From Acanthopleura granulata (Eukaryota; Mollusca; Polyplacophora; Chitonida; Chitonidae): a stretch of 64,000 nt of DNA. The notes beneath the pieces are model-generated. The model was not told the DNA's origin. It did no database searches and saw nothing but the letters and a program-made list of their open reading frames with translations. Positions 26,296-39,967 of this stretch are shown piece by piece (position 1 is the stretch's first letter; the number at the start of each line of letters is the position of its first letter). The DNA lies in the NCBI GenBank assembly GCA_016165875.1, contig JABBOT010000002.1, positions 1,265,540 through 1,329,539 on the forward strand. The letters run 5' to 3'. The translations under genes were made by a program, and so were the position numbers.

Positions 26296-28020
26296 AAGAA
26301 GAGAGAAAAAAATACCAGATTTCAAATGGATATGTTGTTGTTTTGTTCTTCATTCTTTATGAGCTTATTAGCCTTTTGTTTGTGGTTACTATTATTATTG
26401 TCTTCTGCCAAATTTTGTGTAGAAACAAAACATTGATGGAAACTTAGAGAACTTGCAACGCAAGAGCTCTAGACAGGCTTGGATGCAAATTATAAACTTG
26501 CCAAAAGATTGGTGGTGTTTGTAGGAATACAAGATAAAGCAATGTCCGTCAGGTGGCCAAGATCCAGGAAACAAGGACGTCGTGGTTGTCTTCGTCAATT
26601 TCCCAAACGTAAGTTGGCCTCTTTCATGTCTACCTTGGTTTCCTGAGGCCCTATACCAAAATGGCATCCAGTTGATCACTGTTTGTTGTAGCACATAGCA
26701 CGAACTTGTGCTAATAATGAATTTATATTCTTACTCTACTTGTATTGGAGGTACACATACACCCACTTTCTGCTTACTGAATGGTGCAGGCGTTTTGCTC
26801 TGGCGTAGTTATGTGTATAATATCTGCTCTTGCGGATTTAGGAAGATTCTGTATGCTTGAAAATCATAAACCAGCAGTCAGGTAACGAGTACACGAAGCA
26901 TGGTGTGACTTAGGCCAAAGTTCGAAATCAGAGTTTAAGAGCTTACTTTTCGACTGGCACCCTGCTGTAAATGTTAAAGTGTAAGTATTATGTAACTTGT
27001 CATGAACTGTATACTATGCACCATGTTGAAGTCCCAAGATTTGACCTACAAGCAGGTCAAAACCCGTTCTGATGAATCGGACTGAGGTTATTTTGGGTAT
27101 ATATGAACTTAAGGCAGGAAAAGCGGCCCATTTTTTGGCTTGAAATTCACACCAGTTTCTCTTTACTCATTTTTTTTTTGAAATGCGGGTGAGTCAGTGC
27201 ATAATGGCTACCTTGAAGTTATTCTGATTACTTTATATACCTGTATGAATGGTTATGATAAAAAAAGAATTGATCAGTTCTTATGATGAAGAACCTAGTT
27301 ACATTCTGTAGGTCGATACTGATATTTGATTTAGTGAGTACATGTAAGATCTAAGACTTCATGTAATAATAATAATGCTAACCCCCCTTGTGTACAATGG
27401 TGAATGGTTGGAGTTGTCAACGTGAAGAAGTTAATTTTCTGTTGGACAGCTGTGTAAAGACTTAAACAGAAAATACAGTTAGCGCTTGAAACTTAAGCCG
27501 TTCTGTAAAACCCTTGGTGATGCATGAGATGACAACAATTGTTGATATAACTTGGTGGGAAATGCTGAAAATTATTTTTATGGGTCATTTTCGCTAATGC
27601 TTGCCGCTTTTTATGCATCTTGTGAAAGGAAAGCCGCTGAATTCGTATACACAAAGGTTATCGATTTCATCGTTGGAAATGTTGCATTTGGATGTTAACC
27701 TGTTACTTTAGCCCCTTTTTCATGTCGTGCAGCAAACCGAAAGTGTACTACCCTGTAATATTTGACGACATGGCCTTTAGTTCAGCTTCCTTTTATAACA
27801 GCTTGATGTATTTTGCATGGTGAAATGTCAAAATAATATTACATATGTGTTTTTGTCGTCGTTTCCAAATTATTTGTGTTGCATGAGAAAAGGTTTCCAG
27901 TCTGACGTCTTCGTCTTTCGTAAATGTCGTTTCTGGGATAATTGACTGTTGAAATAAGTTGTTTCACCTTTCAATATATATAGATTTTAGAGATTATGAA
28001 GCGAAATTAAAATAGTCCAA

Positions 28021-28038
28021 TATGCGGAAAGGTTCCGC

Positions 28039-28073
<35 letters not shown>

Positions 28074-28090
28074 TATATACAGGGAGCCAG

Positions 28091-28158
<68 letters not shown>

Positions 28159-28213
28159 ATATATATATATATATATACACATACGCCGTGCATGTTTTGC
28201 GTATATATATATA
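28021..28213. repeat. (AT)n microsatellite with palindromic edge
   Basis: Long alternating AT interrupted by acacacat and agggagccagct. The left boundary is a perfect hairpin sequence, tatgcggaa-agg-ttccgcata (28021-28041). A second palindrome, gtatgtgtgtat..atacacatac, lies on the right. Confidence 0.9.
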
Positions 28214-28560
28214 GACTGCATGTATTTGCATGTAGAATTGCAGGTTCTTTACTCACTGGTTAGCCGGAGACTTTACCAATCTGTGAGATGCTGAGAAACT
28301 GTGAGATGGTGCAAACTAAATACCATATGATATACAACAGTATTAAAATAAAAATTTAATATACCGATATATACAATTAACATTCACATATGCATGGATG
28401 GAGGGGGGGAGGGGACGTGAAAAATTTAGTTAAACCGGTATGATACAGAGATGCATAAATAGACAATTTGAATTTCTGATGTTTTCATCACACAGTCACA
28501 AAGTAGAGCATACAGACGTTCCAGTGACCAGATGCCGTCTGTGACAAGCATGCATGTATT

Positions 28561-28731
28561 TATTTATTTATTTATTCATTTGACTGGTGTTTTACGCCGT
28601 CCTCAAAAATATTTCACTTATACAAGGGCGGCCAGAATTACGATGGGTGGAAACCGGGCAGAGAAACCCATGACCATCCACTGGTTTCTGGCGGACCTTC
28701 CCACGTACGGCCGGAGAGGAAGCTCGCATGA
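28561..28731 (-). mobile_element. SINE family A, 5'-truncated, with target duplication
   Basis: Plus strand: (TTTA)n, gactggtgttttacgccgtc, aaatatttcacttatac, gatgggtggaaaccgggcag, cccatgaccatccactgg, cttcccacgtacggccgg. The head is missing. tgcatgtatt occurs on both sides (28551-28560 and 28732-28741), so the copy was probably truncated when it inserted. Confidence 0.88.
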
Positions 28732-29320
28732 TGCATGTATTAAGGACGCACGACAAATTGCCTACTGTCAGAAGCATTGTATGCCTAATTGTGTTTCACG
28801 GATGGATGAGCCACCAGATTAGTTTATGTATTGGTTTCTAACTTGGTAAAATGTTTAGGGGTGGCGCATTATTACTGGAACGGTAGGTTGCATTGCGCAT
28901 GCGTGTGAGCTTATCTGGTGGGATAATCATATGTATGCAACAGCTCTGAGTAAACCTTAGTATACAGAAGCAAAAATGTTGCTCGTATCAATAAACTAGG
29001 TGGATCTGAATACATCGCTCTAGGAGACAAGATTTTGTTCTACATGAAAACGAAAATGTTCAGCAACGAACAGAAAGTAGTAAATGTAATGGGAAATATA
29101 AATATTGTTCGTGATTGACAAAATAAGCCAGGGGGAATGCAATCTCATTAAAATAACGTCCTTAGGCCTAATTCTGGATGCGCCAAGTCACTGTAGCTAT
29201 AATCAAGAGTTTAGGTTTCCTTGCTCGCTGTTGGAGACTGTAGTGGTCAACCAGTTTCAATTGAATTGACCATTTTTATCTCTAGTACTTTATCATTACA
29301 GATTAATTGTTTCAACCAGT

Positions 29321-29480
29321 GTAATATAAGACAAGAATTTATTAATAAGTATAAGTCAAATGGTACTCAGTGTACAAAATGAAACACGAAATGCGCGCAT
29401 TACTGTAATATAGGTCAAGAATTAATTAATGAGTATAATTCAACGGGATTCAGTATACAAAGTAAAACACGAAATGCAAG
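29321..29480. repeat. Tandem duplication, 84-bp period, 2 copies
   Basis: gtaatataagacaagaattt at 29321 and gtaatataggtcaagaatta at 29405, both continuing to aaacacgaaatgc. About 80% identical. Confidence 0.82.
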
Positions 29481-30474
29481 AAACGGCAAACTCCAGTTAC
29501 AAAGATAGACAACGTCCGCCTATACCGGATTTTCATGTAACTGACAAGTTTCCTATATCAGGACACAGCGCACGTGTGTTGTGTCTGGGAGACGTGTGAC
29601 AAGTGTGTCCTAATGAGTAGAACATGACCATGCAACACCGATGTCAGAAAAAAAATTCAACGGGAAAAGCCAGGAAATAGCCTCTATGTACTTTAAACTC
29701 ACTCAGGCGGTGTAAGTTTTGTCTGAGATAACCGATATATCTGGATTATTTCAGTGCTTTGTTATTGGGAGCAGGTGTGTACATGCTTGTTAAGATCTGT
29801 TCAGGAGTCATAAACCATATACACTGTTGGCCTAGAACGGCATAGGCATATATGTCATTTGGCCAGATTTCAAGACTGCCAGCAGCTATGCTTTCCAACG
29901 CCCATTGGTTTGCTGGTGTATATAGTCCGTTTAGACTTCAGTACAAGGTTGCCAGGAAACCTTGGTTGGATGTGTGGCTTGTTATTTACCTTTCCGACCT
30001 TGGGAATAATGCAGTCTCTTACACTCAAGCGCAGCTTATTTAGTGTAGACCATATAATAGAAAATGTTGACCAGCAATGGGAACAATTCACTTAAACAAC
30101 GTCATGTAGTAAGTCTATATATAACTATAATCCAGCCGATAGGCTTCAGACGCCGCATGCTTCCATATGGAAGCCAGACAAGGCTAGAGTCAATACTGTA
30201 TAGAAACGATGGTGCGGGTCTTGATTTCCAACATTTTCCGGCTTCAACCCTGCATGTCATTGCTTCGCAACCGCAAGATCAAGCTGTCTTGGTAATACTG
30301 ATGGCTTTGTATGACTTTGGGAGAAAAATTAAAATTATTTAAGCCTGCGTGAGCGTAGCTGGCTGTATAGTAAAAATAAAACATTATCCCCTGTTATTTA
30401 TAATAAATCTAATCATGATGAATTATAGTGCCAAATATAATACTGTTTTTGTTGAATTTTTTATTTGTGTACTT

Positions 30475-30606
30475 AAAACACACACTAAAGCCATCTGAGT
30501 GACATGAAGATGACCACGGCTGTATCCTCATCGGTCTACATAAAACACGCACTATAGCAGTCTTAGGGATTTCATGATGACCACGGCAGTATCCACACAG
30601 TATCAC
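30475..30606. repeat. Tandem duplication, 66-bp period, 2 copies
   Basis: aaaacacacactaaagccat at 30475 and aaaacacgcactatagcagt at 30541; both contain gatgaccacggc.gtatcc. Confidence 0.8.
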
Positions 30607-32757
30607 ATGTCTAGATGCTATATGATGTTAAAACGCGAAGATGCGACGTCACGAAGCGATGACGCGATTGTGCAAACTAATGGCACAAGTCTAGAAAGTG
30701 ATGATACGATGCTGCAATACAATGTTAGGATTCTGTAAAGCCATCATATTACGATTACGTAAAGCCATTTTACGATTCTGTGAAGGAATGGTTCTTCGAA
30801 TAGCATCGTATAGCTTCTATTCGCAACATCACAGAATGACATTTCGGACAGATTCACCTCATTTCGATCCGTTAAGTTTATTACCAAAGGGAACACGTAG
30901 ACAAACTATGAAATGTACTGTATAAATCAGTGTCCATACACTTCCGTATTTTAATTTCTTTCGCTAATTTGGTAAGCATTTCCAACTCATATATCCCCGT
31001 TAAATAATCATGCCATTTGAAGGCCAAGTTAAAGTGCCACTCTATCATAATCATGTAGCTTGAAATTACAGAAAAGCTAATTGGGGTTTAATTTGCAAAA
31101 TAGCGATTACTGAAACAATGTGATGGTGTATGTGCATGGTTAGAGGTCCTGTTTTAGTCATATTTCCTGTTAACTTTTGGAGAGAACAAGTCTCATTATA
31201 TTCATGTGAGGTCATATCTAACCTCACAAAGAGTGAACCTTTTTTAAGTATTTCAGTGATTTCTAAAATGTCTTCTCCTTTGTCTGGCTTGCCAAGTTGT
31301 AACCGGTTTACATTTACTGCGAGGTTGAATATATATTCTTATTACCAGGCCTGAAGACCGAAGTCTTGATCATTTGTAGATCAGTCATGAAACCACCATA
31401 CATAATCATACGCAACACTTAACAAATACAGCAGTGCACTCCATAAAGTTCGTTTGATCCCCGCTTGTCTGAGACGTAATCATGTTATTTGTTATTTGCT
31501 CGCGCAGATCATTTCATAGTTTGTCCTTGACAAGAAATATATATCCAGCAGAAATTGTAGGGGAGATAGAAAGCAAACTTATGCATATCTATTCCAGTTG
31601 TTCGAGTTCTGAACAAATTTAACTGTGTAACTGCATGTGAGTCCAGCCCGTGGCTATTCAAGTTGGCGTACATCAGTGAAATTACGTTTCAGCTATAGTA
31701 AAGATCGGAGAAGTTTTGTAAAGGTAGAGTTTAACAACTGAAGTAACGATGAGTGAGAAGAAAACTTCAGCACTTCAGCACATAAGAACACATGGTTTTA
31801 CTTTCATTATCCACTCGAAGCACTTTTTCAGAACGCATCATGCGGGCAGGCTGACATACATCGTGACCTACAAAAGAGCCATTTCGTCAAGCGCATAAAC
31901 GTGTATAACTTAGGGAGCTTTTGTGGCGCTTAACACCCGGTTTCCCGCATTCATACCTCTATACTGACATACTCTACATTTGAATGTACTGAATATATAT
32001 GTTCTATGTCACGACAGATTTGAATCATCCGCATTGTACTGATATTTGCAAACCATTGATGCAACAGCGCAAGAAGGCAGCACATTATATATAAATTACA
32101 CCCGCCGTACAACTTGAGATCGTCTCTATGTAACAGGATAAATTCGCATAAACATGGCATTCGCCATAGAATCTAATCTATTTAAACAGTCTTAAACTAA
32201 TATCACATTTCGCGAGCATGTAGCCTTAAATGCTTGAAATCTTTCGCCTAAATGGTCATGTAATTACGGGTACTCGTATCTCGCTATCAATGGATTATTA
32301 ATTTCTCTGTTTTAATAATAACTGGTGTACATTAGCTTTATACTTCGGTTAATAAAAGTGAATAATAAAACAAGCCCTCTGGGTTCTGACACTGGTTTAC
32401 ATTAGCTTTATATTTCAGTTATAAAGCTATATGTTCGTGTTACTATATCTATTTATTATTTATATACGTGTTAAATGTATCGATTATCTCCATGCAGATA
32501 GATAAACATGATATTTCAAGCTTTGTATAACATCGTATTTAGCCTAACACCACTGGTTACATTCATTGTTGTTTTATACACAGTCATTACGTATTTATAT
32601 ATTTGTTTATTTATTTATCCCATCTGTGGCATTTGATGTGATGCTCAAGAAGGTTTCACTTACAGTCAGTTTTATGCATGGGTGGAGGGATATAGGGGTG
32701 GCTCGGCGTAATCTATACCAGCCTTTGATAACCCCTAAAACAATTCGTGTGCAAGCT

Positions 32758-32908
32758 GTGTATTCCGTTGTTCATTTCTACCTTTTGTCACGTCGTTCTG
32801 TAAGCAGATTGGTGAGGTATTACATGTGTAGAAGTGTGCTCCGTTGTTCATTCCTACCTTTGTCGTGTCGTTTTGTATAGAGACTAATGACGTATTACAC
32901 GTCTAGGC
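32758..32908. repeat. Tandem duplication, 76-bp period, 2 copies
   Basis: gtgtattccgttgttcattt at 32758 and gtgtgctccgttgttcattc at 32834; both continue through ctaccttt.gtc and gtattaca.gt.tag. Confidence 0.82.
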
Positions 32909-34366
32909 GTATTTCAAGAAACCACTGGTCATCCAGCTTGCATCCGCGTCGTCGCTGCGCAGGAAATGATATCTCGTTTAACAAAAGACGAACTTTTACC
33001 CACATGGGATACATGTACCGATGTCTGTCCTTCTTCATACAGATATAAGACAACCTATGTCACTTTACGAGCGTTGTTGACCGTTTATTGACACCAAGGC
33101 ACGGAGTTCAATCGCGGTGAAAGGAATATTAAGGATTCCATCTCAGTAAATATGTAACATTGCTTGCGCCAGAAATCGTTAAAAATTATCTATATAACCC
33201 TGAAAGCAAATGAAGGCAAGTAAGGACATCTCTAGATGGGAGAACGGCGTTGTTGTTGTTTATATAATGTTTTTGGTGATGTTGTACCTGTTGTTAAGTC
33301 TTGATCAACTGGTGCATTTTTGAAAAGCGCATGTGTCATATCTTGTGCCCGCGAGAGCATCGGTCATTGTTTCTTGCTTGTTATTAAAATTTTCAGTCTG
33401 AACCTGCATATGTTAGGACGGACTGGATAGTAAACAGTGAGGTTATGAAACAGCTTCTAAATTTTGAGTTCAACATCTGGAGAAATAAACCATTGTACAT
33501 TCAGGGATATCCCCTTTTGCAAACGATGGCATACTGTGTACCGCAGGTGAAAGCTTGTACAGCTACTTATCCGACAGGTTTATCTTTCAGAAAGCCCATT
33601 ATTCCTTGTTGATACATTCATGTGATATTCAGCTCGTATGGTACCACGTGACATATAGTACTGCCGTGGTACATGCACGCATCCTAGCTACACGTAACAC
33701 GGCAGTGCGAATGACCGACCCAAGAAACATTTGTGCTACCAGTGCATATATATATATATATATCAAACATTCAACCTTTGTAGTTCCTCGTGCCAAAACA
33801 ATATTGAGGAATCCCGAGGGTACCTGATATGTGTTTATTTACCTACTACTGCACGCACATGTCCCGTTCTTCACATCACCCAGGGGGGCCTCTCCAGCTT
33901 AATGCGGCATAAAGTCAGTTTGGCCGTGTTGAAGCACCATGATTTTGTTGCCTCAGACTGTCAGTGCATGGCCCAGGCGTAAGCGAGATAGAATTGACGC
34001 GTGTATCAACTTTGGTTTGGCTGAACCTGGAATGTTATCGGTAAAGAAGATTGAAAGCACATGGCCAAATCGGCCATGGTGGAAACCTAAATATATATTC
34101 AGTGTGTCTGGAAAAAACACGCAGAAGTTGATGTTATGGCAAAAATACACCCGTTTCGCCTCCCATGAACACAGGACTACATCTCGTTAGCGAGACATCG
34201 TGACATGTCTTGTGCCTTCAGTGATGCGTGGTGCATACACTTTCATTTTCATGTGACTGTTTGTTTGTTTGCTGGCGTGTACGGTTGAGGTGCAACATAT
34301 ATTTCAAGCAAAACTTGTGAAATCGGCCCCACGCAGTGCTGACGGATGTTTCCTGCTGTCTCATAC

Positions 34367-34718
34367 AGAAGTCATGTCGCCCCACCCAATGATAGAAGGC
34401 TGACACCAAGTATAACGCCTCACCATATCATTTTAGACTAACAACAATCATGGCTCCCCATCCAATCACAGAAAGGCGACTCGAATCATGACGTCTAACC
34501 GTATCATTTTAGACTTACACCAATCATGGCGCCCTGTCCAATCATATAACAGCAAACTGACACCAGTCATGGTGCCCCACTCAATCATTTTATACTGTTA
34601 CCAGTCATGGCGCCCCACCCAATCATTTAACAGCAGACTGATACCAGTTATGGTGCCCCGCCCAATCATTCTAGACTGACACCAATCATGGCGCCCCGCC
34701 CAATCACATTATACTGAC
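34367..34718. repeat. Minisatellite of 38/43-bp units, about 9 copies
   Basis: Consensus gacaccagtcatggcgcccc acccaatcattttatact; seven or more units are 38 bp and two are 43 bp (with an inserted aacagc). The unit matches the body of SINE family C (also at 44.43 kb), so the array appears to come from an internal SINE segment. Confidence 0.88.
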
Positions 34719-35674
34719 AGCTGGTCGACCATATATGCCAGTAGACGTACCACTCAGTCACAGTGCACCGACATCAAGTAGGCCGATCTGACCCCCTACT
34801 GGGAAGAGCTATACAAGAAAGCATATCAAGATTGCCAGTTATAAAGTGTTATAAGCATGGTCCTGTGTTATATATTTAACCATATATGCATAAGAGGTGT
34901 TCCCAAATAATCACCATACAAAAATATTTTCAAATACTCTCTTCTCCTGAAAGCGAAACCAAAAACTGATGAAAGTTACATCTGCAAATAAATTTCCAGG
35001 CTCTTTCTTCTGATTTTAGCATCGTTTTTATGTTTTCTCCTCCTTTGAGAACTGTGGTGGTTCCCTGTTTTATACACACGTATACAGATCTCTTTCTCGT
35101 TTCACAACATAAGCAGTCGGTACAAGAGTTGGTTCTCATCGCTCAGAGGAATTCCCATGGTTTCATCATCGAGCGTCATGCATATTCATGAAACCCTTGT
35201 ATGTGCCAGTGACGGAAAAGTTTATTTCCTCAGTTATGTAACTGATCCAATTAAATGGTTTTAGCTTCTTCAGGGTATTATCCCTTAGGATATGGATAGC
35301 TGTCTATTCACAAAAGTATACACCTGTACTTGAAAAAGAGTGATACAGGATTCCCTTAAGCTCATATACCTTGCATTATCTGTTTACTGTATATGAATTA
35401 GAGAGTAATAACACAATACGTTTTGTGTATTCGAATATATATAATCAACGTAATGATGTGAATATTTAATTACTGTATGCGAATAATTGCTTTTCGTATA
35501 TATACCTCTGTTCATTACGTAAAATGCACTCCTGCTATAAGTGAAGTTATTGATCATAGTCTTGTATGGTCTCTGAATACCATCCGTGGAAATCTCTCCG
35601 CCGATGATATGCGCTTACAAGTTTATGATTATCTGCATTTCTTTGCGAAAAGTTGCTTAAAATGTTTCTCATTT

Positions 35675-36060
35675 GTGTTTCAATGTGTCACACGTATTGG
35701 TGTGTAAAGCATTCACGTGTAACCCATCTAGGTTAGTGTTTCACTGTGTCACACATATTGGATTGCCAAGGTTATACGTGTTACCCGAGTAAGTTTGTGT
35801 TTCACGATGCCACCCACATTAGTTTGACAATTTTCAGGTGTCACCCATCTAGTTTTGTGTTTCTCTTTGCCGCCCCTACATATTTGGCGTTTCACTGTGC
35901 CACACATATATTGGTTTCAAAATTTTCCACCGTGTCAACCAACTAGGTTTGCGTTTCAAGGTCCCACCCGTATAGGTTGGATTTCACCGTGGCATCCATT
36001 TAGGTTGTGTTCCAACGTGTAAACCATCTAGGTTCGTGTTCCACCGTTTCACCCTTACAT
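35675..36060. repeat. Minisatellite, about 30-bp unit with 60-bp higher-order period
   Basis: Repeats of gtgtttcactgtgtcaccca followed by tctaggttt; the first units pair up into 60-61 bp dimers (35675, 35736, 35797), later ones are 28-31 bp monomers. Moderately diverged. Confidence 0.8.
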
Positions 36061-37661
36061 AATGATTTAGTGCGGTGGCATGCACCCCAAATGTCATATA
36101 TCGCCAAGCTCTCATGCATTTTATTCATATGTGTGACCTAAGAGGCGAGCAATCGTTCTTGGCAAATATTTAAACGGATGTCTTGATAACTGAAGGCCTA
36201 TTTGTGTGTGTATTATAGGAGATAACCCATATATGATGCTGTATTGAAAACGTCCTATACATAGATAGGTAGAGAGGCATACAGCATGGAAGATATTCTT
36301 ACACGACATATTTTATTTGATAGATATGAGCATTTTGTACAGATTCTTCACCTTCATGTATTACAGTCTATGTTTTCAAATCAGGATGTTCAAGAAAATG
36401 CAATAACATTTTAACATTGTGAAATTCTGCTACGCATAAAAGACCATCAGATCTGACCCATTTGAACCCGGATCTTCCCCACGGATACTAATTTAGCTCT
36501 TCCGGTTCTTTTGGGTTTGCAAGCAGCCTTGAGTACAAATTGTAGACACATGCTATGATTGATTTTATTATGCTTAATGTTGTACGTCAATTGCTTTCTG
36601 TAGAATATACCACTTTCGGGGTTTTTTTAACCGATGGGATATTTAAACGTGATGTGAGAACGTTGCTGCGTTGCTGTGGTATATGATGTAAAATTTCAAC
36701 ATACATGCCCCCGTGCTGTTGATAACCTGGTGTGTGCACTTCAAAATTCTAAAATCGGGATAGGAGATAAACATAAACGACGCCGGCTGGATTCGAAACC
36801 TCAACCTGTGGGCTGAGACAATGTGGAAAAAAGGGAAACTTTGTCAGGCAATATGTATTATATAAATCCATGTATAGAAATGAACTGAGTTTTCACATAT
36901 GATTCTTTACATGTACATATGTCATAATTAATATGCATATTCTCGAAATCCTTGGCTTTTGCATGGAATATGTATATGAATCTTGTATTACAGAAAATTG
37001 TTTTTAAAAAAAGCATGGTTTAGATTATATTATATTTATTTTGTAGAGGCATATCAAAACACGATCTTCACCAATGAATTCATACACTTTCCATGTACAT
37101 TCTTGACTGTATGCTATGCATGTAAGGTTCTACAAAACGACCTTGGCCATTCCATGTTGCACTATAATAGAATGTTTCTGCGCTGCATGACGTATTTATG
37201 AATCGATATTCGCCTCTCGGTCTTATACGAAGGCAAGATTTTTCTTATACATAGTCTAGCTATAAATATATATATTTCTTGTAAACAAACCTTCACCAAA
37301 GAGAGATATGCATGACGGCCTTGTCTGCAGCATCACTATTAAGAATCTTTCCCTTTCATCATTTTTCACCAGCGTTGAACAACCACGTAATAAATATATA
37401 TATGTGTACAGCCAGAGTATATATTTATTACAACAATTATAAAAGTATAATTTCATCTCATGGCGACCAAATGCTATCGGCGCTTACCTTACAGCTCCGC
37501 GTTACTTAATTACAGTAACTGGACGTATCTCATTGGTGTTCAACACTACGTATTCAAGAATTTTTTCCCCTTTTCGCCATGTGCCTGATAATCCTTGATT
37601 TAAGATCTTCATTCAAAGAAATGGATTCGAGAGCTGGGTTTGAGCGACCTCATTAGCCAAG

Positions 37662-37715
37662 AATTTATTTATTTATTTATTTGTTGCTTAACACAGTTCT
37701 CAAGAATTTGCCACC
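37662..37715 (-). mobile_element. SINE family A fragment (tail end)
   Basis: (TTTA)n followed by gttgcttaacacagttctc and aagaatttgccaccc; only the last 50 bp of the element remain. Confidence 0.6.
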
Positions 37716-38969
37716 CACATGATGCATGACAGTCAGTTATATGTGTTTATTAAACATAACTACCCGTTATAAACCACCGTCCCTTGGCAAGCTACTCAAA
37801 AACTTGCGCGCGTTTTGCATCTCACTTATGGGCAGGAACCCGTTTTACGTCATAATTAACTAACATGGCAACATGTCTCTACAATAGGCATATGTGTCAT
37901 CATGACAATTACATTTGACATAACCCCGTGCCCCAGAATATAGGCAAATATATAAGCCTTGAGAAATCTGCATTGCAAAGTATACATTCAGATGAACGGG
38001 GTGTTCACAGGCTGAAGAATGGATTTGGCTCAGTGTTGTAAGGCATACACGTATGCAGCGCTACAATCATTGCTTGACACAGAAACGGAAAAGAGCTGCG
38101 CTCGGGTTATTCAGCCCAGTCCTTCTATAGGTCTAGTCGTTCGCAATTTCCTCCGTGCTCAAACAGAAGGGTCGCGCTTAAGTTGCCATGTACTTGTCCG
38201 GCTGCGTTTAGTAGATGGCCAAAATACCCTCGAAACTGTGTCAGGTCAACAAGCCAGTGACCTAATCAGGGTTACCGCCCTAGATCTGAGGCTAAAAATA
38301 GATCCGCCTAGCTGGAATAAATGGGTCAATTTACTGCTTCTCCGTTCTTTAGAGGTTTTCATCAGCTTTGCAAGATTGTATGCCCTACTTATTGTTGGCA
38401 TGGCAACACTTGATGTGCATTCGAAACCTGAATTGAATACTATAGACCTGAGGCGTTTTGCGTCCTTATTTAATAAACGTTAATCTAGCTGACTTGAACT
38501 ACGATTGGATCACATATGTACATAGGGCGATATGCGATGTTAGATTACAATCGAACCATACTCCAGATCAGCTTTCATTTCACTTCGAGAGATTGCGCGC
38601 CATTTTTAGCCCACCTTCGATCTGCCAGTGTGAGCCTTAACCTATCTATTTGTCCGTACAATGAAAAACAATCAGTTTTTTATAACTTCTTGAATCAAGA
38701 GAAAAGCCGAGATAGATTTGAACCTTAATTCAGCGTCAAGCTCGATTGCGACTTTTCAAAAGAAACAATCGTTTGCAAATGAGTGAAGTTCAATCCATTG
38801 CGACTCTGTCAAAAGCAGCAAACGTTGGAAAATTCATCCATAATATAGGCGAAATAGCCGTGCTTATGTATACGCAGGTGTTGAGAGTTTTTTTCTCTCT
38901 GCACATCCCATGTCTGTATATATAGAAACTATATATTCATGCCAGGCACTCGCGTATATCTCTGCAGAC

Positions 38970-38971
<2 letters not shown>

Positions 38972-39023
<52 letters not shown>
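38972..39023. repeat. (CA)n-(TA)n microsatellite
   Basis: About 19 CA repeats followed by six TA repeats; simple-sequence DNA. Confidence 0.93.
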
Positions 39024-39967
39024 GCCCTAATTGAAAGGATATATATAGTTATAGCAACTTACATTTTATAAAAAGTACAATGTGTATATGGTAATGTGTT
39101 AAACTCCGGTTGTGCAATTTTTATCCATAATTATATAATTGCGTGTTTGGTATGATTCGCATCCGGGTAAAATATTGTAATTGTTTCGACAATTACAGAC
39201 ATGCTCAGAGATCTGAACAAGTTTTAACTGTGAATGTGGGGGATATGTTAAACCGTCAATGCAATTATACAAGTCTCCAGTCTTTGCCTTCGATGAAGCA
39301 TATGCTGGAAAGCAATCCGTGTACCACTGGACTGAAGAAATTAGAATCTGTCAAAGCCAATGTAAATTGTCTCCCGTTCCTGTGACACCCAGAAACACGA
39401 CTCTGTACATATATATGTACAAACCTACATATAATCTCGGTCAGTTGTCACCACGCTGTCTCAAGCCTCATTACCTGGAATGAGTTTCCATGGAAACACA
39501 CTGACCATTGACGTCAATGAGTTAAAGTCTGTATCAGTCAAATGTCACAGTGAAGTTTCTTGTGAGTTCTGCTAGCATACACTGTTGCATGATGTACCAA
39601 GTGTAAGATATCTTTATTACAGGCCTAGACAAGAAATAATTAGCCGATATATGCGCACATACATGTATATTTCTTATATCGGATTGTATTTCCACGCACC
39701 TGATGCCAGGATATGATTGATGATCTTATATATGGAAGAACCCTGTCACGAATAAAAACCAGTGCGCGGTTTCCATAACTTTAGGTAAATCAGTGTGTGT
39801 ATGAAAAATAAGTTCAAAACCCTAACATCTCTCACACACTTGTTTATTTGGTTGTCTTTTGCTTGATGTAGCTTTCAAACTTTTTTAATTCTTCTGTCTT
39901 GCATATCAATAGACGATATATCTTTGCCATCAGCCCCAGTGCCGGTAGCTGCGTTTTAGTACTGTCT

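Larger units (their letters stand above)
26296..34366. other. Gene-poor tract
   Basis: No exon recognised. Contents beyond the listed repeats: (TA) runs at about 33749-33762, a short repeat of acgattctgtaaagccat at about 30728-30785, and a two-fold acattagctttata block at about 32330-32420. Stop codons are frequent in all frames. Confidence 0.55.
36061..39967. other. Gene-poor tract
   Basis: Holds one open frame of 154 codons at 38019-38483 (plus) that I do not recognise. It has no domain, no introns I can place and no codon pattern that convinces me. The rest is AT-rich with a family A fragment and a CA repeat. Confidence 0.5.

Noticed and set aside
27987..28294. Open frames of Tyr-Ile repeats
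   Set aside because: Pure translation of the AT microsatellite.
34367..34718. Regular repeats resembling a CRISPR array
   Set aside because: Units are directly tandem without unique spacers, they match a SINE body, and the genome is eukaryotic.
36780..36830. Minus-strand B-box-like ggtttcgaatcc near 36797
   Set aside because: No A box at the right distance and no tRNA fold around it; at most a SINE remnant.
38019..38483. A 154-codon open frame on the plus strand
   Set aside because: No recognisable domain or motif, no neighbouring exons, and surrounding sequence looks intergenic. Length alone is possible by chance in 64 kb; kept only as a note in the tract entry.
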